Assembly: GCA_013176395.1 (NCBI GenBank)
Contig: JABMLP010000029.1
Coordinates: 186,001 to 250,000 of the forward strand
Direction of reading: 5' to 3'
Length of the DNA stretch: 64,000 nucleotides
Source of the DNA: Venturia oleaginea
Lineage: Eukaryota; Ascomycota; Dothideomycetes; Venturiales; Venturiaceae
Position numbers and translations under genes: made by a program. Every line of letters begins with the position of its first letter. The first letter of the stretch is position 1. Positions 47,692-56,933 of the stretch are shown here, in pieces. The notes beneath the pieces are model-generated. The model ran no database searches. It was not told the DNA's origin and saw only the letters and a program-made list of their open reading frames with translations.

Positions 47692-48811
47692 CGTGCTGTG
47701 TGGATGTGTGAGTGAAGCCTGATGGCGGACTTCCAGGCGATGAAAATTGATTGGATTTAGACAAACATTAGTGACCGGTAAGCAAGGAAGCGTTAGTGCG
47801 AAAATTTCGTGTGCTGGCAACTTATTGCCGTTGCACGCCTTTAACGTGGCGGCGCGGTGAGATTTTGGATCTATATGGCGGGGAAGTATATTGGTATGAA
47901 TCCTCTTGGATTCTCAATGAGATGAGGCAAAACTGGATGTCCGGCGGCCTCAGGTTTTTTGACAATGTTGGGATTTTGGACTATGTTTGTAATCAGGTGT
48001 GTCTGTTTGGAAGGATTCGATTTTCGGTTGGATTGCACTGGCATCGCGGTCGCGGAGCTACAACCACGGCACGTGATCTTCTGGCCGCCCAAAACCCCGT
48101 TATACTCAGTAGCTTAAAAACGCCTTTTTCATTTTTACCAAACTTATTGTATCTATCGATTGCAGGACGCCTTCATTTGGGGGGAAGATATGGTCACGTG
48201 AACTTATCCTAGAAATGAATTGGAAATGCATCACTGATGGCGATTGGGACATCTGGCAATGCAGATGACATATTGTACCAGGGAATTCAGGACGTTGTGT
48301 GAAGCAACCCTCGTTACTACCTAACACCGTCTCCAACTCAAGCAAACAAGTTCTAATGAGCGACTATAGGTCAGGGAACTTCTCCTTTCTCTTCCTCTTT
48401 CCCACCATGGTGCTCCAGCGTCAGACGCGAGCAATGGAAGCCTGCCTAGTATCAGAACTCACCCTTCCGAGTTAAGTAATCAACACAACCTTTCTCATAT
48501 CAACACGACCTCACCGGATGTCTTAGGCATGAGGGCATCCCGGATCAATCTCATCAAGGCTCCCGAGTTCCTCCTCGGTAAGGCAACACTTCATCCAGAA
48601 ATGGACACTCAGCATCGCAATGCTCGTGTCCTTCTCCAGACTTAAGAAATGGTGCCTCATGACCGAGGAGGTGCTCGGGGTCCTCGGTGAGATCGCTCCG
48701 GGATTCCCCCATGTCCATTACCTCGCAGTCTATTCGCATTAGTAAGTCTAGCAGCTGTCCGGAAAGTCTACTTTCGTTAGAATAATAAAGAAGATACGTT
48801 ACCATGAAGCC
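47692..48811. other. Helicase promoter and duplicated flank
   Basis: The right part (about 48350-48600) resembles 51670-51900 (ATGAG.GAC, AGGTC.GG.AA, then GGCTCCCGAG), showing that the RNase III-like copies 1 and 3 were duplicated together with their 3' flanks. A minus-strand frame at 48554-48805 continues past the end of copy 1 but has no recognisable features. No further gene is supported. Confidence 0.5.
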
Positions 48812-49307
48812 TCAATGGAGACCCAAAGCGGTCATCACAATGATGGCTGCGGGTGGTCCGCCATCAATTTCAGCAGCGCCGATAAGGGCTTCAACGGTAT
48901 CTTGGTACACCCGTGGCGAGAGCTGCCCAGGTTGGGAAGGGTTGCCATTGATGCATTTTTCGAATTGGTGGAGTTTTCCCACGAGAGCTAGGTTTGCGTT
49001 CTCCTCAATCGGTTTGAGTCTCTCGCTCATCTCACCTGCTAAGTGATTAGATCGGGTGCTTACAAGCCTTCTACTATTCCTGACCTCGAGTAAGGCCATC
49101 GAAATAGCTCTGTTTATTCACGATAGTCTTTATGTGGTTATCGCCGAGGACGGCGAGACGTTTATTGCCATCAGGAATGGCACGGGATCCGGATTGGGTA
49201 ACGCCGCTTCCAGCAGCCTGGAGAGCCTCCCATAGGATGTCGCGGTCCTTAAACTTGTAGTTGCAAACGGCCTCAGCATGAGCCATCTGGGCAGCTTTTT
49301 GGTTCAT
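48812..49307 (-). CDS. RNase III-like domain protein, copy 1 (148 aa)
   Basis: Two exons (49307-49085 and 49035-48812) with a 49-bp intron (GTCAGG...CTAAT...TTAGCAG). The N-terminal helix reads YKFKDRDILWEALQAAGSG, then GNKRLAVLGD takes the place of the RNase III signature ERLEFLGD, and VYQDTVEALIGAAEIDGG corresponds to the second acidic motif (…DxVEALIGAxxxDGG). The catalytic Glu/Asp set is partly changed: RLAVLGD lacks the first Glu of ERLE but keeps the Asp, and EALIGA is kept. No dsRNA-binding domain is present. Small RNase III-like proteins of this kind are frequent in Pezizomycotina with unknown function; some could be inactive dsRNA binders. The start at 49307 (MNQKAAQMAHAEAV) fits copy 2. 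A minisatellite lies in the promoter. Confidence 0.78.
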
Positions 49308-49426
49308 TCTGTGTTTGAGATTTTTGTTGGTTTCGATGAAGTAGATTGATACAAATAAATTGCAAAAGATGCGCAGGTTTGATAAGGGAAATGGGCAGCA
49401 GTGTAGAGACATGCGATTAAAGAAGA

Positions 49427-49945
49427 GCTTTGACCGGAAGTCAATTGATGTGATGTGTCTGCCTGCCTGCCTGCTGCCAGGTTAGGTGGTGTCAGTAAGA
49501 GACCGGTGATTGGTGAAAGGAGGGGTATTGTACTGCTTACCATGTTATGTGATCTACAGAGATGCATATGAAAGAGCTTGACCGGAAGTCAATTGATGTG
49601 ATATGTCTGCCTGCCTGCCTGCTGCCAGGTTAGGTGGTGTCAGTAAGAGACCGGTGATTGGTGAAAGGAGGGGTATTGTACTGCTTACCATGTTATGTGA
49701 TCTACAGAGATGCATATGAAAGAGCTTGACCGGAAGTCAATTGATGTGATATGTCTGCCTGCCTGCCTGCTGCCAGGTTAGGTGGTGTCAGTAAGAGACC
49801 GGTGATTGGTGAAAGGAGGGGTACTGTACTGCTTACCATGTTATGTGATCTACAGAGATGCATATGAAAGAGCTTGACCGCAAGTCTATTGATCTGATGT
49901 GTCTGCCTGCCTGCCTGCTGCCAGGTTAGGTGGTGTCAGTAAGAT
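49427..49945. repeat. 148-bp minisatellite, about 3.5 units
   Basis: The motif TTGACCGGAAGTCAATTGAT recurs with ACCGG at 49433, 49581, 49729 and 49877, an exact 148-bp period; the fourth unit is partial and slightly diverged. Each unit contains (TGCC)n and CCGGTGATTGGTGAAAGGAG. It fills most of the space between two divergent RNase III-like genes (copies 1 and 2). Confidence 0.9.
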
Positions 49946-50162
49946 GCGGACTGCAACCATCCATGCGCAATCCTGGCGCCTAAAGTGAAATGGAGCACAA
50001 AATCGAGTTGCATCATCCTCCTTTCCCCTTTTTCCCCATCGCCAGCATTATCCTGCATTCATCAAATCCCAGCCCGGTATTTTGCGAATCGACACCTTGC
50101 CATCACTCCCCTCAACCTTGCTACGAAACCAGCCGACATCTTAATCACGAACCAAGGCCAAC

Positions 50163-50701
50163 ATGACGGATCAGAGCGCTGAGATTACCAGAGCAGAAGA
50201 AGTGCTTGGGTACATCTTCCAGAACAAGAACCTGATCTGGGACGCCATTCAGGCACCTGGCCGTCTGAACGAGCGACTGGCGCTTGTCGGCGACGCCGCA
50301 CTGCGCCTCCATTTCCACCAGGAGAGCTATGGTCGTGGTCTTAGTAAAGGTAAGGCTTAACTCTCAATTTTAATGTATTGACCCTCCAGCTGACAAGGAC
50401 AATTCCCAGGTCAGTCAACCAGGCTTCATGACGACATTGCGAATAATTCACACCTTGCCGAAGTGGGGAATGACATGGACTTCACCTCATTCATCCGCAA
50501 GAACATCTCTCACGCTGGTGGAATTTCCGTCAAAGCCATGGCGGCCACTGTCGAGGCCGTCATTGGTGCGGCTTTCCTTGATGGTGGACTTGATGCTGTC
50601 TAGACAGTTATTGTCGCCCTTGGTCTCAGTGAGAAAACAGTCATGGTAAATACACATCGTCCATAAACTCAATGTCTGAATTAACTAACGTCGAATAGTG
50701 A
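50163..50701 (+). pseudogene. RNase III-like domain protein, copy 2 (amber near the end)
   Basis: Exon 1 (50163-50349) reads EEVLGYIFQNKNLIWDAI and NERLALVGDAALRL; the NERLALVGD segment is closer to the active RNase III signature than in copy 1. The intron (50350-50409, GTAAGG...TTCCCAG) joins to exon 2, with HLAEVGNDMDF, then MAATVEAVIGAAFLDGGLDAV. TAG follows at 50601-50603. The frame then continues TVIVALGLSEKTVM, a GTAAAT donor at 50646, a CTAAC...TAG acceptor and an immediate TGA at 50699, which looks like the original end. So the amber removes only the last ~14 residues and the 126-aa product may still fold. TAG could have come from CAG by C-to-T. Truncated gene or pseudogene is open. 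Confidence 0.7.
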
Positions 50702-50731
50702 TACATTCCATGCATGTGTCTATGACGAACA

Positions 50732-50992
50732 TCAATTCGCAAGCCTCTCAATAACGAAATCAGCGTCCATCTCGGGGTATTCCCCACCGAGGCATCTTCT
50801 GAACGGGAGAGACAGAGTTGCAAGTACGGCGGGACTGTATTGTTTTTCTTCCAGGCCACAGTATTTGCACTCTTCTCTTTCCTTTAGGATATGCCTTGTG
50901 GGGACGACCTCGAGATGCATTGTGATATCGATGTTGAGAGGCTTGCTGAGCAAGATTCTTGCAAAAGACGTATAGAATGTATCGCCTACTCA
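50732..50992 (-). other. Possible gene remnant with a CxxC motif
   Basis: A minus-strand frame reads ITMHLEVVPTRHILKEREEC, then KYCGLEEKQYSP and VLATLSLPFRRCLGGEY, with composition more protein-like than the surrounding frames. It has no convincing start or splice sites and I do not recognise a family. It may be a fragment of a lost gene or chance. Confidence 0.25.
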
Positions 50993-51780
50993 ATGCTAGA
51001 GGTGGAACAGGGGGAACTTCTTGAGTATGGAGGAATTATCTGACCTGTAGTCATTCATTAGCTCTGCTCTTGCTCGGGTTCTTTGCTTTGGACAAACTCT
51101 TCTTCGCTCCTTGAACATAATGATGATTAGTTTGTAGCGCTTCTTATTTGAAATCTACCATTCACGCTACCCCTCCTTTCACTAATCACCGGCACCCCAA
51201 CCTATAGTGATCTCATCATCCATCGCCTATCTGTCGCCTTGTTGATTGAATATTTTAGCAACATACTTTTGAAAACCTCAACTCGCTACCCAATCAGGGT
51301 TATCTCGCAAATTAAGCGTTTACCTTTAGATAGAGGTTGGAGGATGTATTAAGCACATGACTGCTTCATAAGAGAAATTCATCGATACTAACTAGTTACA
51401 TCGGAAAACGCGTCCGTGTCTTCATCAACGATTATATGTTTTTGCTCACGCTCTGATCACAGCGAAGGTACTCCTTTTCCACAGGATTGTCTTATTATCG
51501 CGACTATTTCGGGAGACGGTATCGATCGTGCATTTCTAGGGATTAAGAGAGGGTTGCACCCTCGGTGAATATCTTCTCTGGTCGAAGGTGTGTGAACTCA
51601 AACGCTGAGATAAAGGCAGTTCAATCTTCGGCATGTTATCCTTGATGTTTGATGCGCAGGTTGAATGAATTCTTCAATGAGTGACTTCAGGTCCGGTAAT
51701 TCCCCTCCTTTCCTCCTCAACCGCATGCTGCCTCCTCTCTGCTCCTCAACCACTGTCAAGCTCAAGCGCCGAGGCGCCAG
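50993..51780. other. Intergenic with duplicated flank
   Basis: Mostly AT-leaning sequence without recognisable genes. From about 51670 it is similar to the 3' flank of RNase III-like copy 1. Confidence 0.45.
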
Positions 51781-52215
51781 CTATCCGAGACCTACGTCTA
51801 GAATTAGACCCCACTCTCCCCTATTGAAATTCAACATCACTTTCCCTTCTGATGTGCCGCCACCGGACGCCCTACTCGGAGAGGCTCCCGAGATCAACTC
51901 CGAAAGAAGCTTCAAGGATGTGTCCAGAGGCGAATGCAAACGCAGACTATGAGGCGTTGTCAAGAAATCGACAGTCGCAACGCAGTCTGCAATATCTTCG
52001 CAACGGGACTGGTCCAAAGACCTTCCTGCGGAGCCATTGCCGGGAGCCAGTTCGACTATTACACTTGGTGAAGACACATTAGCAAATTTTGTGGCAGCGC
52101 GCAGGACGCCGGAGCCAGGGGCTTGAAGAGCTTCCCAGATGATGTTGGCATATTTGAAGGTGTAGTCTATGGCTGCTTCAGCTCGAGCAATTTTGGCGTT
52201 TGCATGTGAATCCAT
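51781..52215 (-). pseudogene. RNase III-like copy 3, truncated remnant
   Basis: The first ~45 residues from ATG 52215 (HANAKIARAEAAIDYTFKY, then NIIWEALQAPGSGVLRAATK) clearly match the N-termini of copies 1 and 2. After that the family motifs RLALVGD and VEALIGA are missing and the frame runs through unrelated sequence that corresponds to the 3' flank of copy 1. An internal deletion of the catalytic half explains this. Orientation is as in copy 1. Confidence 0.7.
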
Positions 52216-53009
52216 GTTGCTGGATAGGGTCAGTGAATTTGAAGTCGACTAGTGTAAAGATGAGATTTTCAGATGGTTGTCGGAAGAGACGCATTGAGGT
52301 GCTAGCCTATTCCATCAAAGAAAGGGGGCCGGTGAGGCTATCAATACCCTAAAGTGGAGAAAAAATGGCGGGTTGATAGAATAGGTCCTCGGTCCGATTT
52401 TCTCGACAATCTCGACAACAACAACAACCCGAGTTCAACAACTGACTACACGTACAATCTTTCGTTCTGGACGACAAAAGAAAAGATTGATGCTTCAAAA
52501 ATAGTCCCTATGAACTGTAAACCACTCGGGATCGATCTAGGAGAGGACCCGCAGGTCTTCCCGAAAAAGAATATCCTTCAATTTCTAAAGCGGCCTGCAG
52601 TACCACAAACCTCATATGCATCCCTACCGTATAAACTGGTGTAAGTGAACGCTTTTCCAGGGATTAATATACTACGCCGAATAAGGCCGTATGGGCAGCT
52701 TAATCAGCCGATTAACAACCTCATTCCATCGTCGCAAAAACGGCATCGAAGATCCCGGCTACTTTCGTAAACGATAGCGCCCATATAGTACGACCGGTTG
52801 TGGAGGAGGAGGAGGTGGAGGAGCGAGTAGGATTGGGTTTTAGATTGAAGGTCTACACTTTTTCACCCCTCCTTTCTTCTTCGTTTCATGCATATAAACT
52901 CTCTCTCTCTCTCACTCTCTCTAACCTGTCATCCAAGATATTTGCGGTCTCTACGCCCTCAACCTCACTTCTACTCCACACTTATTCATCCCGAACCATC
53001 GCTACCAAA
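52216..53009. other. Intergenic; promoter of the secreted-peptide gene
   Basis: An open frame at 52354-52644 has no family features. A pyrimidine-rich (CT)n leader and a TATAAA box (52893-52898) precede the secreted-peptide gene. Nothing else was recognised. Confidence 0.5.
52893..52898 (+). promoter_or_regulatory. TATA box of the secreted-peptide gene
   Basis: TATAAA lies 112 bp upstream of the ATG at 53010 and is followed by a CT-rich tract typical of strongly transcribed fungal promoters. Confidence 0.5.
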
Positions 53010-53302
53010 ATGCAATTCATAACCCTAACGATCTTTACCCTCCTCTCCCTCGCCATCGCCGCCCCAACCGAAGACCTGGCAAAGCGTCAACAACCACCAC
53101 CACTTTGTAAAAAAGAAGATGATTGCACGCGTTACTGTATGCCGGCAAAACCTTTCTGCAACGCTCGTTATGGGTACGCTACCTATATTCCCTATTCCGT
53201 CTACTCTACCCGTGTCCTCCATAGTTCTCTGAAGAGTAAATTACTGACGATCCGGTCTGGTTTAGTAATGGGAGATGTTCTTGTGGACCCCCAAGTAGAT
53301 AA
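53010..53302 (+). CDS. Small secreted Cys-rich peptide with a CS-alpha-beta (defensin/short-toxin-like) cysteine pattern
   Basis: Two exons (53010-53173 and 53266-53302, 92-bp intron ending GGTTTAG) encode a 66-aa precursor. It has a hydrophobic signal peptide (about 17 residues, ending AIA/A), a short propeptide ending in a Kex2-type LAKR at residues 23-26, and a mature part of about 40 residues with exactly six cysteines spaced C-x5-C-x3-C-x6-C-x8-C-x-C. The C-x3-C plus C-x-C arrangement is the signature of the cysteine-stabilised alpha-beta fold of fungal, plant and insect defensins and short scorpion channel toxins; the G-x-C-x-C at the end also fits. The role could be antimicrobial, an effector or toxin-like; the sequence does not decide. 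The gene is intact, and the splice site falls between cysteines 4 and 5. Confidence 0.72.
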
Positions 53303-53627
53303 AGAGAAGAGGTGAGGAGGTGTGGAAGGGAAGGAGGTATAGGGGGAGGGTATCAAATCAGACTTTGATCTTGTGGCGAGACTGGCTGGCCATGGCGATG
53401 ATATGGCTATGCAGTTTGGAATTGGACATATGGCTATGAGAACGCGGGCTGTGGAAAATTGATCCGAGGTGGGTTTGATATGCAAAAGTTGTCAGGCTGA
53501 GAATTGGACTGTATATATTTACATGGATCCAATTCGATAACAACTCAAAATTCTTCCTTTAATTTACCACTACCACTCCCACTCCCACTTCCGTAATTTC
53601 ATCGTCCCTTCACATCTTCTTTGCCCA
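53303..53627. other. Spacer between secreted-protein genes
   Basis: This holds the 3' UTR of the peptide gene and of the convergent secreted-protein gene. Nothing else was recognised. Confidence 0.5.
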
Positions 53628-53933
53628 TTACTCGTCGTGTGTACAGGTCCAGGTGGAGGGGATTATGATATCGTTCTTGCCAGAGGCAGAAAGAGTGGGA
53701 CGGTATGTTTTCTTGGCAGGTGCGGGAGAACTGTTTGGAAGGACGATATAGCAAGCATCTCCAACTGATGACCAGACACCATTGTTCGATTTGCAGGTTT
53801 TAACCTCCCAAGCTTTAAAGGACACCTGATATGCGGGGTCTATATAACCCCGTTCTCCAACGCATCGAAATTGTCCTGCATAAGCTGGGAGGATAAGGAG
53901 TGCAAGAGTGGTGAGAGATGGTAGCTGCACTAT
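53628..53933 (-). pseudogene. Small secreted Cys-containing protein with lost start codon
   Basis: The frame reads VQLPSLTTLALLILPAYAG, a good signal peptide, then QFRCVGERGYIDPAYQ, VKTCKSNNGVWSSVGDACY and a C-terminal STWTCTHDE. The expected start position, just before VQLPS, holds ATA (53933-53931) instead of ATG. No other in-frame ATG is found between the upstream stop and the signal peptide, unless a start lies in an upstream exon ending at the GTAAGT near 53989; I find none there. An A- and C-rich leader typical of secreted-protein genes precedes it. The simplest reading is a recent ATG-to-ATA loss. The mature protein of about 80 residues has four cysteines and no family I recognise. Confidence 0.55.
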
Positions 53934-53957
53934 ATCCAACTGTATTACGGAAATCAA

Positions 53958-55461
53958 GATCGTAGGGTCGGAAACTTACTTCTTGTTGTTTTGAGGGAGA
54001 TGGTTTGTGGTAGAAGAGTCTTGAGGTTGAAGATAAGGTCTTTGAATTGCGTTTCGGTTTTGGTTGAAATGGAGGGCTTTAGTTTGAAATCAGGTACGGC
54101 AAGCTGTCTATAGTATTGTTACGCAGAGGCTATGACTCAAAGTAATCTAGCTGGATTTGGCTAATCCGTACAGTAGAGTTCAAGTGGTCCGGGGCGACAA
54201 TATCGTATCAAACAAGTGAAGCGAAGCTCGCAAGATATAAGAGTCGTGAATTGTGCTAAGTAACAAAAAGCAATAGCGAAGTAACTAGAGAGTGAAGATA
54301 CGAGACACTGAGGGAGCAGAGTCTCGTCCATTATATAGAGATCCATCTCCTAAGAAATCCTGCGCTCGTGGCGCTCGCTTTGCCAAGGCTCGAGCGTTCA
54401 CATGATCCTTCCGATCCCGTGTAACAACTTACTAATCACAAAGGAAACGCGCCATACATGTCACTAAACGTTCCACGTGACAGTATCCGTAACAAGTATA
54501 TCCGGCCAAAGTTTCCAACTGCACATGCACGGCTATAATACACCGTAGATTCCGTACAGGGTTGTACGAGTGGTACGGAACCTACGGTCCGTGAATTCCG
54601 AGTACGTAAAGTCGCACCACCTGTAGGGATGCGAAGGGTCAATGAAAGGATCGTGGACAAAGATCGTAGAGGTGGGTACGGATATTAATAGTAGATTTCT
54701 AATCGCTTTCTGTAATAGTTTCAGGCTAAAAGAATATTAATTGTTAGGTATCTTGTAGTACTCGCGTCGAATATTCTAGCAAGTGCTCCTTAATTTATAC
54801 ACGGCGAGGATACTGTGGTACTACAACAAGTTTTATAAAAGTTCGAGAAGCTAGAAGTCTCCACGGCAGGCACAAACTATACTGACTATAGCATTCTCTG
54901 TACAAGCTGTCTCTTAACCTAGGTATCTATCTTGCATCGAGCTGCTAAAATCGTATCTTATATTCGTCTGGTTGTGATTGAATTTTTCCGAACCAAGATG
55001 TTATTTATATGACCCAGTTCCTCGTTCGAGAAATAAACCTATTCCGATTGTAGTTGGGTGGTTTTTCTGGTTTGGGTAACTCGAATTATTGAGAGAGCTG
55101 TGATCGGGGTTTCGCTTGAAAATGGTCGACCGCTCTGTATACGAGAAGATGGAGGGCGAGAACGGCGTCGCGAACGTGAGGATTTGGGCCGGTCTGTCAT
55201 CAGGAGGTGTGTGGAGTACTTGGCGACGGTTTTTCCGCTCACCAAATTTCCACTAGCAGGAGTTCGTGGTTATTTCGGCTTAATCTTCTGGGTCTCTCGT
55301 CTCCGTGGGTACCTTGTGCAAAAAAGCGAGTTTCCGCTCTCGATAATCTATTGACAAGGCACCGTTCTTACGAGATTGATATGATTGGAGAGATCGCCCA
55401 CTTTCGGAGGCAACCAGCAAAGGCTCTTTTCTCCACCTCTTGAGTTCCGGTTCCCCCTTCT
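53958..55461. other. AT-rich intergenic, nothing recognised
   Basis: 1.5 kb with only short unrelated frames. The composition becomes AT-rich between 54650 and 55050. No gene or element was identified. Confidence 0.5.
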
Positions 55462-56422
55462 ACCTTCTACTGGATAAGTCCGCCCCCACATCTACCTGCC
55501 ACAGCGATTTGAGACGCGATTGATGGAATGCAACAAAAGGCATGTGATCAGGACAATGATGGGCTCCTCCAGGGTTCCTAATGTTGTTGGTGATGGTGAT
55601 GATCCGCCTACACTTCGATAGTCTGGTGAGATGTTCTCTGATTTCGAATTGAAGGGTCCCGATTGCCTTGGAGCGAGCGCGAGCCATTCTCCGAAGAGAA
55701 TATGGCCGACTTGTTTCTGCATTGAGGAACATCAAATCGTTGGAGCTGAATATCAATCTTGGTTACGAGCAGGAAATCGACCAATATTTATCGAATTACA
55801 TGTTTATAAACGCGAGTCTCATACATCTATTGACAGCGACTGGGGTCTTGGAGCACCTCGTCATCAAATTGAGACTGGAGGGCCCTATGGACGTGGAGCT
55901 TGGTTATCATTTCAAACTCATAAAGGAAATTCTGAAGCCCTTACAAACATTGCGTAGCCTGGACTCCGCTCGCATTGTTCCGTGCCGTCAGTAGAACTTT
56001 GACGAGAGCTGTTGCATAGCGCTAACATGTTTCAGGTTTCCACGATCAAAACGACGACACTGCATTCGTCGTTAAGAACGAAGATGAATCCATTTTCTTT
56101 CGCGGCAACCAAGCTCTATACGCCAGTTTACTCAAGCATCTTGGAGCTGTCGAAAAGGTCATGCGCAGCAATAGGGATCCGGCAGAAAAGCCACCGATGA
56201 TAGATTTGTTCTTGCAGTACATGTGGGAACATAATTTTGTGTGTGGTCGGTCCTCCTAACAGGGCGACGATAATTGGTCGTGAGCCTGAAGATGATCTCG
56301 CTCATGGGGCTTGGAAAGCGTGCGAGCGTGGCGACTTGGGGGCTTTTAAGAAAATTGTACAACAAAGAGATCTTCGCCGAGAGATGGTGAAGGAGGAGTA
56401 TGAATCGAGCGAGTTAGAATAG
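55462..56422 (+). pseudogene. Broken gene of an unidentified fungal family (left of Copia)
   Basis: Several frames together resemble one protein: PHIYLPQRFETRLMECNKRH (55487-), a stop at 55619-55621, then LERARAILRREYGRLVSAL, LNINLGYEQEID, ASLIHLLTATGVLEHLVIK and LKPLQTLRSLDSA, a 51-bp intron (GTCAGT 55989...CATGTTTCAG), then FVVKNEDESIFFRGNQALYA and LFLQYMWEHNF. A GTGTGTG run shifts the frame before DDLAHGAWKACERGDLGAFK and the final stop at 56422. Blocks such as VLEHLVIKL and PLQTLRSLDSA resemble VLKQISIKI and PFEQFHNLESA in the remnant at 62641-63119, so both belong to one family. The type is reminiscent of F-box/2EXR-like fungal proteins, but that is a weak impression. Confidence 0.45.
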
Positions 56423-56567
56423 AGAAAAGAGCACGCCGGAATATAGCCAGAGATGAGCGTGGATCAAGGGTACTGCAGAATGTCGCATCATTCAGGACGA
56501 ACTTTGAAACGGGGAGATTCTAAGGGAGCCTAATCTTCGGAATCATCAAAGATGCGAACGTGATTCA

Positions 56568-56735
56568 TGTTGGAAGGAGTATCCTCATGCTATTGCCTCC
56601 ACCTGCGCCAGCGTGGCTACTCTCTGTCACTGGAGTTTGTTTACTGCCCAATTGGGCTTAGTGTATTACTATATAGCTGAGATCCTCCGGATCTCACCCT
56701 CAATACACTTGTTACTCAACTTTCATACTTCAACA
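56568..56735 (+). repeat. 5' LTR of the Copia element
   Basis: 168 bp, starting TGTTGGAAGG and ending ACTTCAACA. No difference from the right LTR was seen by eye. It contains TATATAG, a possible promoter element. Confidence 0.92.
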
Positions 56736-56747
56736 GGTTATGAGCCC
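56736..56747 (+). other. Primer binding site, initiator tRNA-Met internal type
   Basis: GGTTATGAGCCC immediately follows the left LTR. It is complementary to the anticodon region of initiator tRNA-Met (GGGCTCATAACC), the half-tRNA primer used by Copia-type elements. Confidence 0.75.
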
Positions 56748-56933
56748 GGCATCACGCCGCGCGCTCCTCCGATATACAGCACCTTACTGAGCATCACTGC
56801 TTCAAATTTGTTGTTCATCATCGCTGCTGTTGTTGCTGCCGACGCTCCGCTACCCGGCGTACAGCACACCGTACCAGCACAGCACGGCACCCACCTTTAC
56901 CTCTGAAGCAGACTTCAGACCACCTCTGTCATC

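Noticed and set aside
49427..49945. Repeat array as a CRISPR
   Set aside because: Units are directly joined 148-bp tandem copies without spacers, in a eukaryotic genome.
52354..52644. 96-aa open frame upstream of the secreted peptide gene
   Set aside because: No signal peptide, no family motif and no conserved context; too weak to call a gene.
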